From an uncultured Lachnospiraceae bacterium (GTDB lineage: Bacteria > Bacillota > Clostridia > Lachnospirales > Lachnospiraceae), in contig CAJUAA010000008.1 in assembly GCA_910584205.1 (NCBI GenBank), forward strand, positions 1-64,000: a DNA stretch of 64,000 bases, in the 5' to 3' direction. Under the pieces are notes generated by a model. The model saw only the letters and a program-made list of their open reading frames with translations, searched no databases and had not been told where the DNA came from. Position numbers and translations under genes: made by a program. Below, piece after piece: positions 1-9,160 of this stretch (the stretch's first letter is position 1; the number at the start of each line of letters is the position of its first letter).

Positions 1-51
1 CAGGCAGCATTTATACAGGCTTTGTTTGAAAATATCTGCTGGGAAAGTTGA
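1..51 (+). CDS. C-terminal end of an unidentified protein (partial)
   Basis: The first reading frame stays open from the window edge and encodes about 16 residues ending in ...LFENICWES before a TGA at 49-51. A hairpin with a T-rich tail follows at 117-155 on the same strand, which fits the end of a transcription unit. The piece is too short to assign to a family, and a chance open frame cannot be excluded. Confidence 0.3.
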   Translation, partial: QAAFIQALFENICWES

Positions 52-116
52 GTTAATCATTTAAATACATCATTCAGGAATTAAAAAGAATTGCAAAAGA
101 AAAATTATAATAGTAC

Positions 117-155
117 AAAGCCCTTGTCACTCTCACAGTAACAAAGGCTTTTTCT
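117..155 (+). terminator. Rho-independent terminator
   Basis: The arms AAAGCC-c-TTGT and ACAA-a-GGCTTT pair around a loop of about 13 bases and are followed by TTTC. It probably ends the gene entering from the left edge. The rest of 156-256 is AT-rich and shows no gene; it contains two copies of TTGAGATAAA. Confidence 0.6.
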
Positions 156-256
156 TTGAAAATTTAACTGAATTGAGATAAATTTGAGATAAAACCGACA
201 TCCCAAAAGCTTGGAAGCATCAAACTTTCCTTTATTTCCGGGCTTTTCAGCCACTT

Positions 257-1747
257 TTACTTATCAATGCTTTTCATCGTGGGGAACAGCAGCACGTCCC
301 GGATCGCCGGCGAGTTTGTTAAAAGCATAACAAGCCGGTCGATGCCATATCCGATTCCGCCGGTGGGCGGCATGCCGATCTCCAGCGCGTTCAGGAAGTC
401 CTCATCCGTCGTATTGGCCTCCTCATCACCTGCTGCCAGCGCCGCTTCCTGTGCCTTGAACCGCTCTCTCTGGTCGATGGGGTCGTTCAGTTCGGAGTAG
501 GCATTCGCCATCTCCCGGCCGGTGATGAACAGCTCAAAGCGCTCCACATAATCCGGCTTGTCCGGCTTCTTCTTGGTCAGCGGAGAGATCTCGATGGGAT
601 GATCCATGATGAACGTGGGCTGGATCAGCTTCTCCTCGCAGAATTCCTCAAAGAACAGGCTTAAGATATCGCCTTTTGTATGACGCTTTTCGTACTCGAT
701 CTGATGCTCGTCCGCCAGCTTCTTCGCCGCTTCCGTATCTGCCACCTGGTCAAAATCCACGCCTGCGTATTTCTTCACCGCGTCCACCATGGTCAGGCGC
801 TCAAAGGGCTTTCCAAGGTCGATGATCTGGTCGCCGTAGGGTACTTCCGTAGTGCCCAGCACTTCCTGCGCCACATAACGGTACATATTTTCCGTCAGGT
901 CCATCATGCCATGGTAATCGGTATATGCCTGATACAGCTCCATCAGGGTAAATTCCGGATTGTGTCTCGTATCCACACCCTCATTCCGGAATACTCTCCC
1001 GATCTCGTACACGCGCTCCATACCGCCCACGATCAGCCGCTTCAGATACAGCTCCAGCGAAATCCGGAGCTTCACATCTTCATCCAGCGCGTTGTAGTGG
1101 GTCTCGAAAGGACGGGCCGCCGCGCCGCCGGCGTTGGACACCAGCATGGGCGTCTCCACCTCCATGAATCCCTGTCCGTCCAGGTAGCGGCGGATGGCGC
1201 TGATGATCTTTGAACGTTTCACGAACGTATCCTTCACTTCTTCATTCATGATCAGATCCGTATATCTCTGACGGTATCTCAGATCCGTGTTAGTCAGCCC
1301 ATGATATTTCTCAGGAAGGATCTGGAGACTTTTGGACAGAAGCGTCACCGAGGCCGCATGGATCGAGATCTCCCCGGTCTTTGTCCGGAAAACCTCTCCC
1401 TCGATCCCCACAATATCGCCGATGTCATATTTCTTAAAATCCTTATACGATTCTTCCCCTATGCTGTCTCTTGCCACATAAGACTGGATATTTCCCTTCA
1501 GGTCCTGGACATTACAGAAGGACGCCTTCCCCATCACGCGCTTCTGCATGACACGCCCGGCTACGCGGACCGTCTGTCCTTCCAGCGCGTCATAGTTCTC
1601 CTTGATATCCCTGCTGTGGTGGGTCACATCATATTTCGTGATCTGAAAGGGGTCCTTTCCCGCTGACTGAAGCTCCGAGAGCTTCTCCCGGCGCACCTTC
1701 AACAGCTGATTCAGATCCTGTTCCTGTACCTTCTTTGCCTCTGCCAC
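257..1747 (-). CDS. lysS: Lysyl-tRNA synthetase (class II)
   Basis: Charges tRNA-Lys with lysine in the cytoplasm. The 496-residue product has the normal bacterial length. An N-terminal OB-fold anticodon-binding domain covers roughly residues 55-150. The class II catalytic core follows, with motif 2 around RVFRNEGVDTRHNPEF and motif 3 as GIGYGIDRLVML near the C-terminus. The gene follows greA by 13 bases and is the last member of a minus-strand series that begins near argF; greA-lysS pairing is common in Firmicutes. No convincing terminator with a T-tract was found below it. Confidence 0.97.
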   Translation of the reverse strand: MAEAKKVQEQDLNQLLKVRREKLSELQSAGKDPFQITKYDVTHHSRDIKENYDALEGQTVRVAGRVMQKRVMGKASFCNVQDLKGNIQSYVARDSIGEESYKDFKKYDIGDIVGIEGEVFRTKTGEISIHAASVTLLSKSLQILPEKYHGLTNTDLRYRQRYTDLIMNEEVKDTFVKRSKIISAIRRYLDGQGFMEVETPMLVSNAGGAAARPFETHYNALDEDVKLRISLELYLKRLIVGGMERVYEIGRVFRNEGVDTRHNPEFTLMELYQAYTDYHGMMDLTENMYRYVAQEVLGTTEVPYGDQIIDLGKPFERLTMVDAVKKYAGVDFDQVADTEAAKKLADEHQIEYEKRHTKGDILSLFFEEFCEEKLIQPTFIMDHPIEISPLTKKKPDKPDYVERFELFITGREMANAYSELNDPIDQRERFKAQEAALAAGDEEANTTDEDFLNALEIGMPPTGGIGYGIDRLVMLLTNSPAIRDVLLFPTMKSIDK

Positions 1748-1760
1748 TTTCCTTCACTCC

Positions 1761-2243
1761 TTAGCTTGCTCTCTGTATGCTGAGCACCTTGTACTGCACG
1801 ACTCCTGCCGGCGCTTCTACTTCTACCACGTCTCCAACCTGCGCGCCCAGCAGCGCCTTGCCGATCGGCGACTCATTGGATACTTTATTCTGGAGGCTGC
1901 TTGCCTCTGAGGAGCCGACCAGCTTATATTCTTCCTCTTCATCATATTCAATGTCCAGGACACGGACTACGCAGCCGATACTGATCCTGTTCAGATCGAT
2001 CTCCTCTTCCAGAACGACCTCCGCGTTCTTCAGAATCTTCTCAATCTGTTCGATTCTCGCCTCGATGTCCCGCTGTTCGTCCATTGCCGCATCATACTCC
2101 GCGTTCTCGGACAGATCCCCCTGTTCTCTGGCTTCCTTGATCTTCTGTGCAATCTCTCTTCTCTGAACCACCTTCAGATCCTGAAGCTCGTCTTCCAGTT
2201 TCTTTAACCCTTCATAGGTCATAATATTTTTTTTCTCTGCCAT
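1761..2243 (-). CDS. greA: Transcription elongation factor GreA
   Basis: Rescues backtracked RNA polymerase by stimulating transcript cleavage. The 160-residue length is typical. The N-terminal 75 residues form the antiparallel coiled coil with the acidic tip (REQGDLSENAEYDAA), and the C-terminal half is the FKBP-like domain with the signature PIGKALLGAQVGDVVEVEAP. It lies directly upstream of lysS with a 13-base gap, so co-transcription is likely. The 89 bases between it and the unknown gene upstream hold no other obvious gene. Confidence 0.96.
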   Translation of the reverse strand: MAEKKNIMTYEGLKKLEDELQDLKVVQRREIAQKIKEAREQGDLSENAEYDAAMDEQRDIEARIEQIEKILKNAEVVLEEEIDLNRISIGCVVRVLDIEYDEEEEYKLVGSSEASSLQNKVSNESPIGKALLGAQVGDVVEVEAPAGVVQYKVLSIQRAS

Positions 2244-2332
2244 CCTCTACACCTTCCAATCCATTTTTACTGCCCATGGTATTCCTGAGCGACTGCCCGT
2301 CAGACGGAGAAATCCCGCAGGGCAGCAACCCC

Positions 2333-2782
2333 TCACATAATCATGGTATTATAACGTAATGATGACATAATGTCAAGATGCTTTTCCCACTCATTGGTAT
2401 CCAGCACCAGATTTCCCGGCAGCTGTCCGCCCGCATCCGTCAAAAGCGTCAGCAAAAGCCCGTACTCCTCCATGGCCTCTTCTGCCAGATCTTCAAAGGC
2501 GTCCGGCCTTCCGGTGGCGATATAAAAAAGATTCAGATCCGGCATCAGATACTCCGCGATCTGTGCGATCTGATAGGCCGGACGATCCTCGTTGTCCACA
2601 AGGACCAGCTCCAGCTCCCGCTTCGAGATCCCCCGCTCCCTTCGGAAATATGCAAGGATCTTCGGGCTTTCCCTCATATAGGAAGAAAAGTTTTTTTTCT
2701 CTTCTTTTTTTTCGGTCTCCTGCGCCGGTTCCTTTCTGCGAAACCGCGCAAGAAGCCTTCCAAGCAGTCCCATCCGCAGCAC
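2333..2782 (-). CDS. Hypothetical protein, 149 residues
   Basis: I do not recognise the family. The N-terminus is basic (LLGRLLARFRRKE) and is followed by a lysine/glutamate-rich linker to about residue 30. The rest looks globular and alpha-helical, with many acidic residues (about residues 35-149). No signal peptide, membrane segment or catalytic motif is evident. The start is uncertain: GTG at 2782 or ATG at 2773, neither with a strong ribosome site. It lies between dusB and greA on the same strand and probably belongs to that operon. Confidence 0.7.
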   Translation of the reverse strand: MLRMGLLGRLLARFRRKEPAQETEKKEEKKNFSSYMRESPKILAYFRRERGISKRELELVLVDNEDRPAYQIAQIAEYLMPDLNLFYIATGRPDAFEDLAEEAMEEYGLLLTLLTDAGGQLPGNLVLDTNEWEKHLDIMSSLRYNTMIM

Positions 2783-2813
2783 CCTGTATCGTTCTTCTCT
2801 CTTTCAGTATATG

Positions 2814-3776
2814 TCAGAGTCTCCGGATTAAATCCTCCAGTTCGTCCAGACTTTTCACTTCGTTCACCCTGGCTCTGAGTTTTGCCGAATGGGGGAAGCC
2901 CGCCGTATACCAGGCCGTATGCTTCCGCATCTCCCGGATCCCGGTATAAGTTCCTTTGTATTCCACCAGCATCCTGGCGTGGCGCAGGATCATCTCCTTC
3001 ACCTCCGAAAGCGACGGCGGCGCCGGTTCCTGCCCGGTCTCCATCCGACCGAGAATCTGCCGGAAGATCCAGGGATTTCCCTGCGCGCCCCTGCCGATCA
3101 TAACGCCGTCACACCCGGTCTCTTTCAGCATCCGCTCTGCGGATTCCGGCGACACTACATCACCGTTTCCGATGACCGGAATCCGGACCGCCTCCTTTAC
3201 CTGACGGATGATATCCCAGTCGGCTTTTCCCTGATAATACTGCTCTCTGGTCCGCCCATGGACGGCAATGGCGGCCGCGCCGGACGCTTCCGCGATCCTG
3301 GCGATCTCCACCGCGTTCACATGCCCTTCGTCAAAGCCTTTCCGAATCTTCACCGTCACCGGTTTTTGTATGGCCTTCACGGTTTTTGACACGATCTGTT
3401 CCACCTGCGCCGGGTCCTTCATAAGCGCCGAACCTTCCCCGTTGCCCGCCACTTTGGGGACCGGACAGCCCATGTTGATGTCCAGGATGGAAAAGGGCCG
3501 CTCCTCGATTCTCTTCGCCATCTCGCTGATGATATCCGGATCCGACCCGAAGAGCTGCAGGGAAACGGGAGGCTCCCGCCTGTCTATGGCCAGCAGCGAT
3601 TCGGTGTTTTTATTTCCGTAACTGATCGCTTTGGCACTCACCATCTCCATACACAGAAGCCCTGCCCCCTGTTCCCGGCAAAGCAGACGAAATGGCAGGT
3701 CTGTCACGCCTGCCATGGGTGCAAGGATCAGATTGTTCTTCAGGACCACATCCCCGATCTTCAACGTCCGTACCAT
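2814..3776 (-). CDS. dusB: tRNA-dihydrouridine synthase (DusB family)
   Basis: FMN-dependent reduction of uridines to dihydrouridine in tRNA. Family marks are the FMN-binding APMAGVTDLPFR near residue 20, the catalytic-cysteine segment INMGCPVPKVAGNGEGSALM, KIRKGF, the VHGRTREQYY block and IGNGDV. The frame is open further upstream, but the ATG at 3776 gives the usual N-terminus (MVRTLKIG) and a 320-residue protein. It sits two bases after the stop of the upstream DUF1292-like gene, which implies translational coupling. Confidence 0.94.
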   Translation of the reverse strand: MVRTLKIGDVVLKNNLILAPMAGVTDLPFRLLCREQGAGLLCMEMVSAKAISYGNKNTESLLAIDRREPPVSLQLFGSDPDIISEMAKRIEERPFSILDINMGCPVPKVAGNGEGSALMKDPAQVEQIVSKTVKAIQKPVTVKIRKGFDEGHVNAVEIARIAEASGAAAIAVHGRTREQYYQGKADWDIIRQVKEAVRIPVIGNGDVVSPESAERMLKETGCDGVMIGRGAQGNPWIFRQILGRMETGQEPAPPSLSEVKEMILRHARMLVEYKGTYTGIREMRKHTAWYTAGFPHSAKLRARVNEVKSLDELEDLIRRL

Positions 3777-3778
3777 GC

Positions 3779-4114
3779 TCAGCCCTCTTTCAGGAAAAAT
3801 ACCCGATAATACATTTCCAGCGCCTGCAGAAGGTCCGATTTTTCTCTTTGTATCTGCCGGATCTTCCACTCGCTCCCGATCTCGTCATAGAGCAGGTCCC
3901 CCTCGTCTCTGGACACCTCCAGAAGGAGCGTTCCCTCCTCGTCATACACCAGAGTCAGCACGCCTCCCACGTCTTCTGTAAAAAGGACGCACATGATCTT
4001 CAGCTCATCCTGGATCTGGGACGGCAGATTCTGAAAATCCTCATTCAGATAATATTTCTGTTCGTAGGCGCTGGCGCCGCAGAGCACCACCCGTTCTTCA
4101 TACATCGTTTCCAC
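3779..4114 (-). CDS. DUF1292-like small acidic protein
   Basis: A 111-residue acidic protein with the short beta-strand pattern of DUF1292 proteins (around EEGTLLLEV and YDEIGSEWK). The molecular function of that family is not established as far as I know. No signal peptide or membrane segment is visible. It is sandwiched between birA (2-base gap) and dusB (2-base gap), so it is certainly part of the same transcript. The family call rests on general resemblance. Confidence 0.7.
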   Translation of the reverse strand: METMYEERVVLCGASAYEQKYYLNEDFQNLPSQIQDELKIMCVLFTEDVGGVLTLVYDEEGTLLLEVSRDEGDLLYDEIGSEWKIRQIQREKSDLLQALEMYYRVFFLKEG

Positions 4115-4116
4115 CT

Positions 4117-5106
4117 CTATACATATCCATACCGTCCGCGCACGGATACCTCGCCGGCGTAGACGTATTCCACGCTTCCGTCCGCCTTCCGGACCGCCAG
4201 CTCTCCTTTTTCATTGATCCCCTCCGCAATGCCCCTGCACACCTCCAGGTCCTTCAGGGGCATCGTCACGCGGACCTCCTGGCCGGAATGGACGCAGAAC
4301 CCATTATATTCCTCATACAGCGCCGACAGGTCTTCGGTCTGCAGAAACGTCTCATAGAGCCGTTCCAGTTCTTCCAGCACCCCCGCCGCCAGCTCTGCTC
4401 TGGGAATCCTTTTCCCCAGCTCCAGATAAAGCGATCCTGCCGTCTCCCGGATCTCCTCCGGAAACTGCTCCTGGTTCACATTGATTCCGATCCCGATCAC
4501 CACATAGTTGATGGAGTTGATCTCCGTATCCATCTCTGTCAGAATCCCGCACAGTTTTTTCCCGTGGGCCACCACATCGTTGGGCCATTTGATCCCTGCT
4601 TCCAGCCCGGTCTCCTTCCGGATGCTGCGAACCGCCGCCATGGCCATCAGAAGCGTGAGCATGGACGCATGCTCCGGACGGATCTTCGGCCGAAGCAGCA
4701 GCGTCATCATGACGTTCTCTCCCCTGGCTGCCGACCAGTTCCTTCCAAGCCTGCCCTTGCCGCCGGTCTGTTCCTCCGCCAGCACAAGCGTCCCCTCCAA
4801 AGCTCCCTGTCCGGCAAGCCGCTTGGCCTCTGTATTGGTGGAGTCCACACATTCCAGATAGATGCAGTTCCGGCCCATCCAGCGTGTGCGCAGCCGGCTC
4901 TTCAGCTCCTGCGCAGTCAGCACATCCGGAATCTCCCGAATCCGGTACCCTTTATTCTTTACCGACTCGATCTCATAGCCCTCTTCCTTCAACTGATTCA
5001 TTACTTTCCAGACAGCCGTTCTGGACACGCCGAACTGTTCACAGAGCCTCTGGCCGGATACATAGTCCCCTGCTTCCCTCAGAATCCGCAAAAGTTCTGC
5101 CTTCAT
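4117..5106 (-). CDS. birA: Bifunctional biotin-protein ligase / biotin operon repressor BirA
   Basis: Attaches biotin to carboxylase carrier proteins through biotinyl-AMP. The N-terminal helix-turn-helix (about residues 5-60, GQRLCEQFGVSRTAVWKVM) suggests it also represses biotin genes. The ligase domain shows the adenylation loop GGKGRLGRNW, IKWPNDV and GIGINVN, followed by a small C-terminal SH3-like domain. The frame extends further upstream, but ATG at 5106 gives the normal 329-residue protein. This ATG overlaps the stop of the preceding membrane-protein gene (ATGA), so the two are translationally coupled. Confidence 0.95.
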   Translation of the reverse strand: MKAELLRILREAGDYVSGQRLCEQFGVSRTAVWKVMNQLKEEGYEIESVKNKGYRIREIPDVLTAQELKSRLRTRWMGRNCIYLECVDSTNTEAKRLAGQGALEGTLVLAEEQTGGKGRLGRNWSAARGENVMMTLLLRPKIRPEHASMLTLLMAMAAVRSIRKETGLEAGIKWPNDVVAHGKKLCGILTEMDTEINSINYVVIGIGINVNQEQFPEEIRETAGSLYLELGKRIPRAELAAGVLEELERLYETFLQTEDLSALYEEYNGFCVHSGQEVRVTMPLKDLEVCRGIAEGINEKGELAVRKADGSVEYVYAGEVSVRGRYGYV

Positions 5107-5372
5107 AGGAGCCCTCCCAGCCGGAGAAAGGACAGGATGGTGCAAACCAGCATGCAGACCGCCAGGAGCATCTCGATGGTACACGCCGTCATGCGGTTTC
5201 TCGACCATTCCCGCAGGCTGCCTGCCGCGTAGAGCAGCGTTCCCGCCAGAAACGCCAGCGCCACGCAGGCAGGCCGGCCGGGACGGTCCGCCCCCACCGT
5301 AAATGCCAGGCCGATGATCATGATGCTCAGCCATATGGTAATGACCCTGTATTGCCGTACGATGAACTTCAT
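5103..5372 (-). CDS. Small membrane protein, 89 residues
   Basis: An unrecognised protein with about three predicted membrane helices: residues 11-28, 35-52 and 65-83. Short basic linkers (REWSRNR) separate them. It begins 16 bases below the argF stop and overlaps birA by 4 bases, so it is held in the argF-birA operon. No catalytic residues are apparent. Confidence 0.7.
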   Translation of the reverse strand: MKFIVRQYRVITIWLSIMIIGLAFTVGADRPGRPACVALAFLAGTLLYAAGSLREWSRNRMTACTIEMLLAVCMLVCTILSFLRLGGLL

Positions 5373-5387
5373 AAACTCTTCTCCCCG

Positions 5388-6374
5388 TTATGCGCCAAGC
5401 GTGGCTGCCATCACTGCCTTGATCGTATGCATCCGGTTTTCCGCCTCGTCAAAGACGATGGACCGGCCGGACTCAAACACTTCGTCCGTCACTTCCATGG
5501 CGTCGATGCCGAATTTTTCGCTGATCTCTCTGCCGATCTTTGTATTCAAATCATGGAACGCCGGCAGGCAGTGCATGAAGACCGCCCGGGGGCCGGCCAG
5601 CTCCATCACGTTTTGATTTACCTGATAGGGAAACAGATCCCGGATGCGCTCTGCCCACACCTCATCCGGCTCTCCCATGGATACCCACACATCCGTATAG
5701 ATGACGTCCGCGCCTTTGACCGCCTTTTGCACATCCTCTTCCAGGGTGATCGATCCGCCGGTCCCGGCCGCGATCTCCCTGCACTGAGCGGTCAGTTCCT
5801 CTGCGGGCCAGTATTTCTTCGGTGCGCAGGCGGTAAAATCCATCCCCATCTTCGCACAGCCCACCATCCAGGAATTGCCCATATTGTAACGGGCGTCGCC
5901 CATATAGACTACCTTCACCTTCAGCGTTCCGAAATGCTCCCGGATCGTCAGAAGGTCCGCCAGGATCTGAGTCGGATGAAATTCATTGGTCAGTCCGTTC
6001 CATACAGGCACGTCCGCATGCTTCGCCAGCTCCTCCACGATCTCCTGGCCAAAACCCCGGTATTCGATCCCCTCGTACATGCCTGCCAGCACCCGCGCCG
6101 TATCCGCGATGCTTTCCTTTTTTCCGATCTGGGAACCCGACGGCTCCAGATAGGTGGTCCCCATCCCCAGATCATGGGCCGCCACCTCGAAGGAACAGCG
6201 GGTTCTGGTGCTTGTCTTCTCAAAAATCAGCGCCACATTCTTTCCCCGCAGCGTATCCATGGGAATGCCCTTTTTCTTTTTCTCCTTCAGCTCTGCCGCG
6301 AGTTCCAGAAGATATCCGATCTCCTCCGGCGTATAATCCAGCAGTTTTAAAAAATCTCTTCCTTTTAAATCCAT
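5388..6374 (-). CDS. argF: Ornithine carbamoyltransferase
   Basis: Makes citrulline from ornithine and carbamoyl phosphate, or runs in reverse in the arginine deiminase pathway. The 328-residue product carries the carbamoyl-phosphate motif STRTRCSFE (about residue 55), the FHPTQILADLLT block and the ornithine-side HCLPAFHD. The ATG at 6374 is preferred over one seven codons upstream because GGAGGAGAG lies just ahead of it and the family usually starts M(D/N)LKGRDFL. No arc genes are adjacent, so a biosynthetic or a catabolic role cannot be decided from context. Confidence 0.95.
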   Translation of the reverse strand: MDLKGRDFLKLLDYTPEEIGYLLELAAELKEKKKKGIPMDTLRGKNVALIFEKTSTRTRCSFEVAAHDLGMGTTYLEPSGSQIGKKESIADTARVLAGMYEGIEYRGFGQEIVEELAKHADVPVWNGLTNEFHPTQILADLLTIREHFGTLKVKVVYMGDARYNMGNSWMVGCAKMGMDFTACAPKKYWPAEELTAQCREIAAGTGGSITLEEDVQKAVKGADVIYTDVWVSMGEPDEVWAERIRDLFPYQVNQNVMELAGPRAVFMHCLPAFHDLNTKIGREISEKFGIDAMEVTDEVFESGRSIVFDEAENRMHTIKAVMAATLGA

Positions 6375-6397
6375 GGTAAATCTCTCCTCCGCCAAAT

Positions 6398-6425
6398 GGG
6401 GCTGGCGCCTTTTTGCGTCAGCCCC
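6398..6425 (-). terminator. Strong intergenic hairpin between the SPFH gene and argF
   Basis: GGGGCTG and CAGCCCC close a long stem that includes the inner GGCGC/GCGTC-type pairs. There is no T-run after it on the minus strand. It could attenuate readthrough from the SPFH operon or protect the argF message; it ends about 15 bases before the argF ribosome site. Confidence 0.5.
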
Positions 6426-6445
6426 GTATCTGTCTTTTCTATCCG

Positions 6446-7366
6446 TTACTGATCCTTTGCAAGCTCCACTGCGGAAGTCACAAGCCCCGCAAGCTTCTGG
6501 ATCTCCGATGGGATGATGATCTTCGTAGCCTGCCCGTCCGCCGCTTTCATGAACGCCTCCAGGCTCTTGAGCTGGATCACGGCTTCGTCCACGCCGACTT
6601 CCTTCAGGAATCTCAGGCCGTCCGCATTGGCCTGCTGCACCTTCAGGATCGCCTCCGCCTGGCCTTCCGCTTCCTTGATCATCTTCTCCTTCTCCGCTTC
6701 TGCCCGGAGGATCGCTGCCTGCTTCTCCGCCTCCGCATCCAGGATCGCGGATTCCTTATGTCCTTCCGCCACGAGGATCGTGGATTTCTTCTCACCCTCT
6801 GCCTTCAGGATCGCTTCACGGCGCTCACGCTCCGCCTTCATCTGCTTCTCCATGGCATCCTGAATAGCCGCCGGCGGGATAATGTTTTTAAGCTCCACGC
6901 GGTTCACCTTGATACCCCACGGGTCCGTCGCCACATCCAGAGACGCCCGCATCTTCGTGTTGATCGTCTCACGGGACGTCAGCGTCTGGTCAAGCTCCAG
7001 ATCACCGATGATGTTACGCAGCGTAGTGGCAGTCAGGTTCTCGATGGCCATGATCGGATTGTCTACGCCGTAGGCAAACAGCTTGGGGTCCGTAATCTGG
7101 AAAAACACCACCGTGTCGATCCGCATGGTTACGTTATCCTTTGTAATCACCGGCTGAGGTGCGAAATCCACCACCTGCTCCTTCAGTGTGACCTTTTTTG
7201 CCACCCGGTCGATGAAGGGAGCCTTGATATGGATCCCCACGCCCCAGGTTCCGTTATAAGCGCCCAGACGCTCCATAACCAGCGCCGTCGCCTGGGGAAC
7301 GATCTTGATGCAGGACGCAAAAATGATCAGTAAGACCAGAATCAGTACAGTTATCAATACAGGCAT
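6446..7366 (-). CDS. SPFH-domain membrane protein (stomatin/QmcA-like)
   Basis: A 306-residue band-7 protein. One N-terminal membrane anchor (residues 3-20) precedes the SPFH domain (about 22-190: VPQATALVMERLG, and WGIKVNRVELKNI at the end). A long alanine/glutamate-rich coiled coil with repeated ILxAEGxK-type units follows (about 190-255). Such proteins assemble large oligomers at membrane microdomains. An nfeD-type gene lies 3 bases upstream, the classic partner arrangement, so the two probably form one complex. Confidence 0.92.
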   Translation of the reverse strand: MPVLITVLILVLLIIFASCIKIVPQATALVMERLGAYNGTWGVGIHIKAPFIDRVAKKVTLKEQVVDFAPQPVITKDNVTMRIDTVVFFQITDPKLFAYGVDNPIMAIENLTATTLRNIIGDLELDQTLTSRETINTKMRASLDVATDPWGIKVNRVELKNIIPPAAIQDAMEKQMKAERERREAILKAEGEKKSTILVAEGHKESAILDAEAEKQAAILRAEAEKEKMIKEAEGQAEAILKVQQANADGLRFLKEVGVDEAVIQLKSLEAFMKAADGQATKIIIPSEIQKLAGLVTSAVELAKDQ

Positions 7367-7369
7367 TGT

Positions 7370-7831
7370 TTAGTCCTCCTTTTCCTTTACCTCTGTTGTT
7401 ACTTCTTCCACTATCAGTTTCACTCCTTCTATGGCACATATGCGTACAACGCTTCCCTCCGGTATCACGCCTTCTGTCCGGCTTCTCGCCGTCCAGCTTA
7501 CGTCCGCAATCAGCACTTCTCCGCTCTGGGCAAGGTTATTGACCGCCTGTGTCACCACCGCCGTGCGCCCGATCAGGCTGTCCGCGTTGGTCTTTGTCCG
7601 GCTGCCCTTCATATAACGCACCGCCATCGGACGGGTAAGGATCAGAAGTGACAGCGACAGGACGACGAAGATCGTCCGCTGCACTGCCGGCCCCGCACCG
7701 AAAAACGTGGAGAAAAATGCCACCATGGCCCCGCCCGCAAACCAGATTGTCGTCAGTCCCATGGTCGCGATCTCAATGACCAGAAGGACGATCACCAGTC
7801 CCAGCCAGAACATTGCAGGATCCATCCACAT
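7370..7831 (-). CDS. NfeD-family membrane protein
   Basis: A short-form NfeD protein: two to three membrane helices in the first 75 residues and a C-terminal OB-fold domain (LIGRTAVVTQAV ... GEVLIADVSWTARS ... GSVVRICAIEGVKLIVE). NfeD proteins are encoded beside SPFH proteins and are thought to support their assembly or membrane quality control. ATG at 7831 is preferred because a GGGGGT ribosome site sits 7 bases upstream; an ATG at 7846 would lie almost on its own Shine-Dalgarno sequence. Confidence 0.9.
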   Translation of the reverse strand: MWMDPAMFWLGLVIVLLVIEIATMGLTTIWFAGGAMVAFFSTFFGAGPAVQRTIFVVLSLSLLILTRPMAVRYMKGSRTKTNADSLIGRTAVVTQAVNNLAQSGEVLIADVSWTARSRTEGVIPEGSVVRICAIEGVKLIVEEVTTEVKEKED

Positions 7832-7968
7832 TATGCATACCCCCATTCCTTGATTGTCAATTCACCGGATGCCCTGCTCCGTCCCTGCACCCGTGTTTTT
7901 TATTATACAACACTTTCCCGTCCTTGACCAGAGTTTTTGCGTATTTGGACGTTTTCATGCGCACAGCG

Positions 7969-7999
7969 AAAAAAGAGCCGCCGCATTCTGCGGCAGCTC
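7969..7999 (-). terminator. Terminator of the SleB-like hydrolase gene
   Basis: On the minus strand the stem GAGCTGCCGCA / TGCGGCGGCTC is followed by TTTTTT. It starts about 36 bases below the stop of the hydrolase gene at 8035. Confidence 0.85.
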
Positions 8000-8034
8000 C
8001 GTGCTTTTTCTGTGAGTGTAATCACATACATGAT

Positions 8035-9051
8035 CTAATAAAATACATGGTTTCCGATGATAATCCCATCGATACCGCCGGCTCTGCGGAAATGCGTCAC
8101 GGTACCCACGTTGGTCTCGCCGTTCAGCGCCGCCTGAGCCGCCTGGACACAGCTGGCTTTGGGACCCGCCGCCATAACTGCCGCCACCCGCCCGGTAGCT
8201 GCCGGCCCGAACTGTCCCGGAGCGGAGATGACCTCCTGGATGGTTCCCGGATAAGCCCCGCTTCTGACACGGTTCATGACCACCGCGCCCACCGCAAGCT
8301 GCCCTTCATAGGGCTGGTTGCCTGCTTCGGCCTGGATCAGGGATGCCAGCAGAAGCAGTTCGTCACCGGTCGCTGCGATGGCTCCCAGATTCGAGGTTCT
8401 TTTTTCCTTCTCTTCCTCCGCCTTTCTGGCCGCCTCTTCCGCCTGAATCTCCTCTATGGTCCTGGCCTCTCCATAATCATAGCTGACTTCCACATATTCC
8501 GCGGAAATATAATTGACGTCACCGTCGGAATAGATGATTTCCAGCCAGCCGTCCTGCTCCTCTCCCACCTCTATGGTTTCTCCCATTCCGATGAGATCAA
8601 TGACCTGAGCTTCCGTGCTCGCCTCGTCTCTTACCTTCAGTGTCTGGGCCGTCACGGTTGCGACCTTTGCCGCATCCTGCTCCGCCCGCTCTTCTGCTTC
8701 CCTGCCAAATGCCAGATAATCGTTGCTGACCCATCCGGTCACATCGCCGGACTGGATCAGCGTCCAGCCGTCGCCTTCCTCCACGATCTCTCCCGCGTCG
8801 CCTTTGAACATCTTTCCGATTACGGCCGCGTCCGTGGACGCCTCTGTACGTACGCTGACGGACTCGTCAACCTTCGCCATCACTCTGCCGTCCCACTTAT
8901 CTTCTGCAAGGATCTCCTCCACATCTTCTGCAGTCAGCTGATCCATCAATGCGTTCAGTGTATCTTCTCCCTCGTCGCCCAGACCTGCAAATCCGGTCAG
9001 GCACAGCCACAGGGCTGACAGAAGAAACACTGCCATTCCTTTTTTCCACAT
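8035..9051 (-). CDS. Secreted SleB-type cell wall hydrolase with SH3-like repeats
   Basis: Probably a spore-cortex or cell-wall lytic enzyme. Residues 1-22 form a signal peptide. Two bacterial SH3 domains follow (about 65-125 and 130-190), each with the T/V-x-V/A-R-x-E-A-S-T-x-A pattern. An acidic/basic linker (residues 190-220) joins them to a SleB-type Hydrolase_2 domain (225-338) with the likely catalytic glutamate in LIQAEAGNQPYEGQ, the VAVVMNRV-like helix and a terminal HVFY. The gene stands alone between two terminators, which suggests its own promoter in the AT-rich 9052-9170 stretch. Confidence 0.88.
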   Translation of the reverse strand: MWKKGMAVFLLSALWLCLTGFAGLGDEGEDTLNALMDQLTAEDVEEILAEDKWDGRVMAKVDESVSVRTEASTDAAVIGKMFKGDAGEIVEEGDGWTLIQSGDVTGWVSNDYLAFGREAEERAEQDAAKVATVTAQTLKVRDEASTEAQVIDLIGMGETIEVGEEQDGWLEIIYSDGDVNYISAEYVEVSYDYGEARTIEEIQAEEAARKAEEEKEKRTSNLGAIAATGDELLLLASLIQAEAGNQPYEGQLAVGAVVMNRVRSGAYPGTIQEVISAPGQFGPAATGRVAAVMAAGPKASCVQAAQAALNGETNVGTVTHFRRAGGIDGIIIGNHVFY

Positions 9052-9160
9052 CTGTATTCCCTCCTATAATATTACAAAAATATTACATTTATTACGGGAA
9101 TCTTATCAGATATTACGTTATTTGTCAACGGTTCATTACAAAATTGCATCAAAAATGCAT

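Noticed and set aside
156..256. Repeated TTGAGATAAA as a regulatory repeat
   Set aside because: Only two copies in AT-rich DNA; chance is a sufficient explanation.
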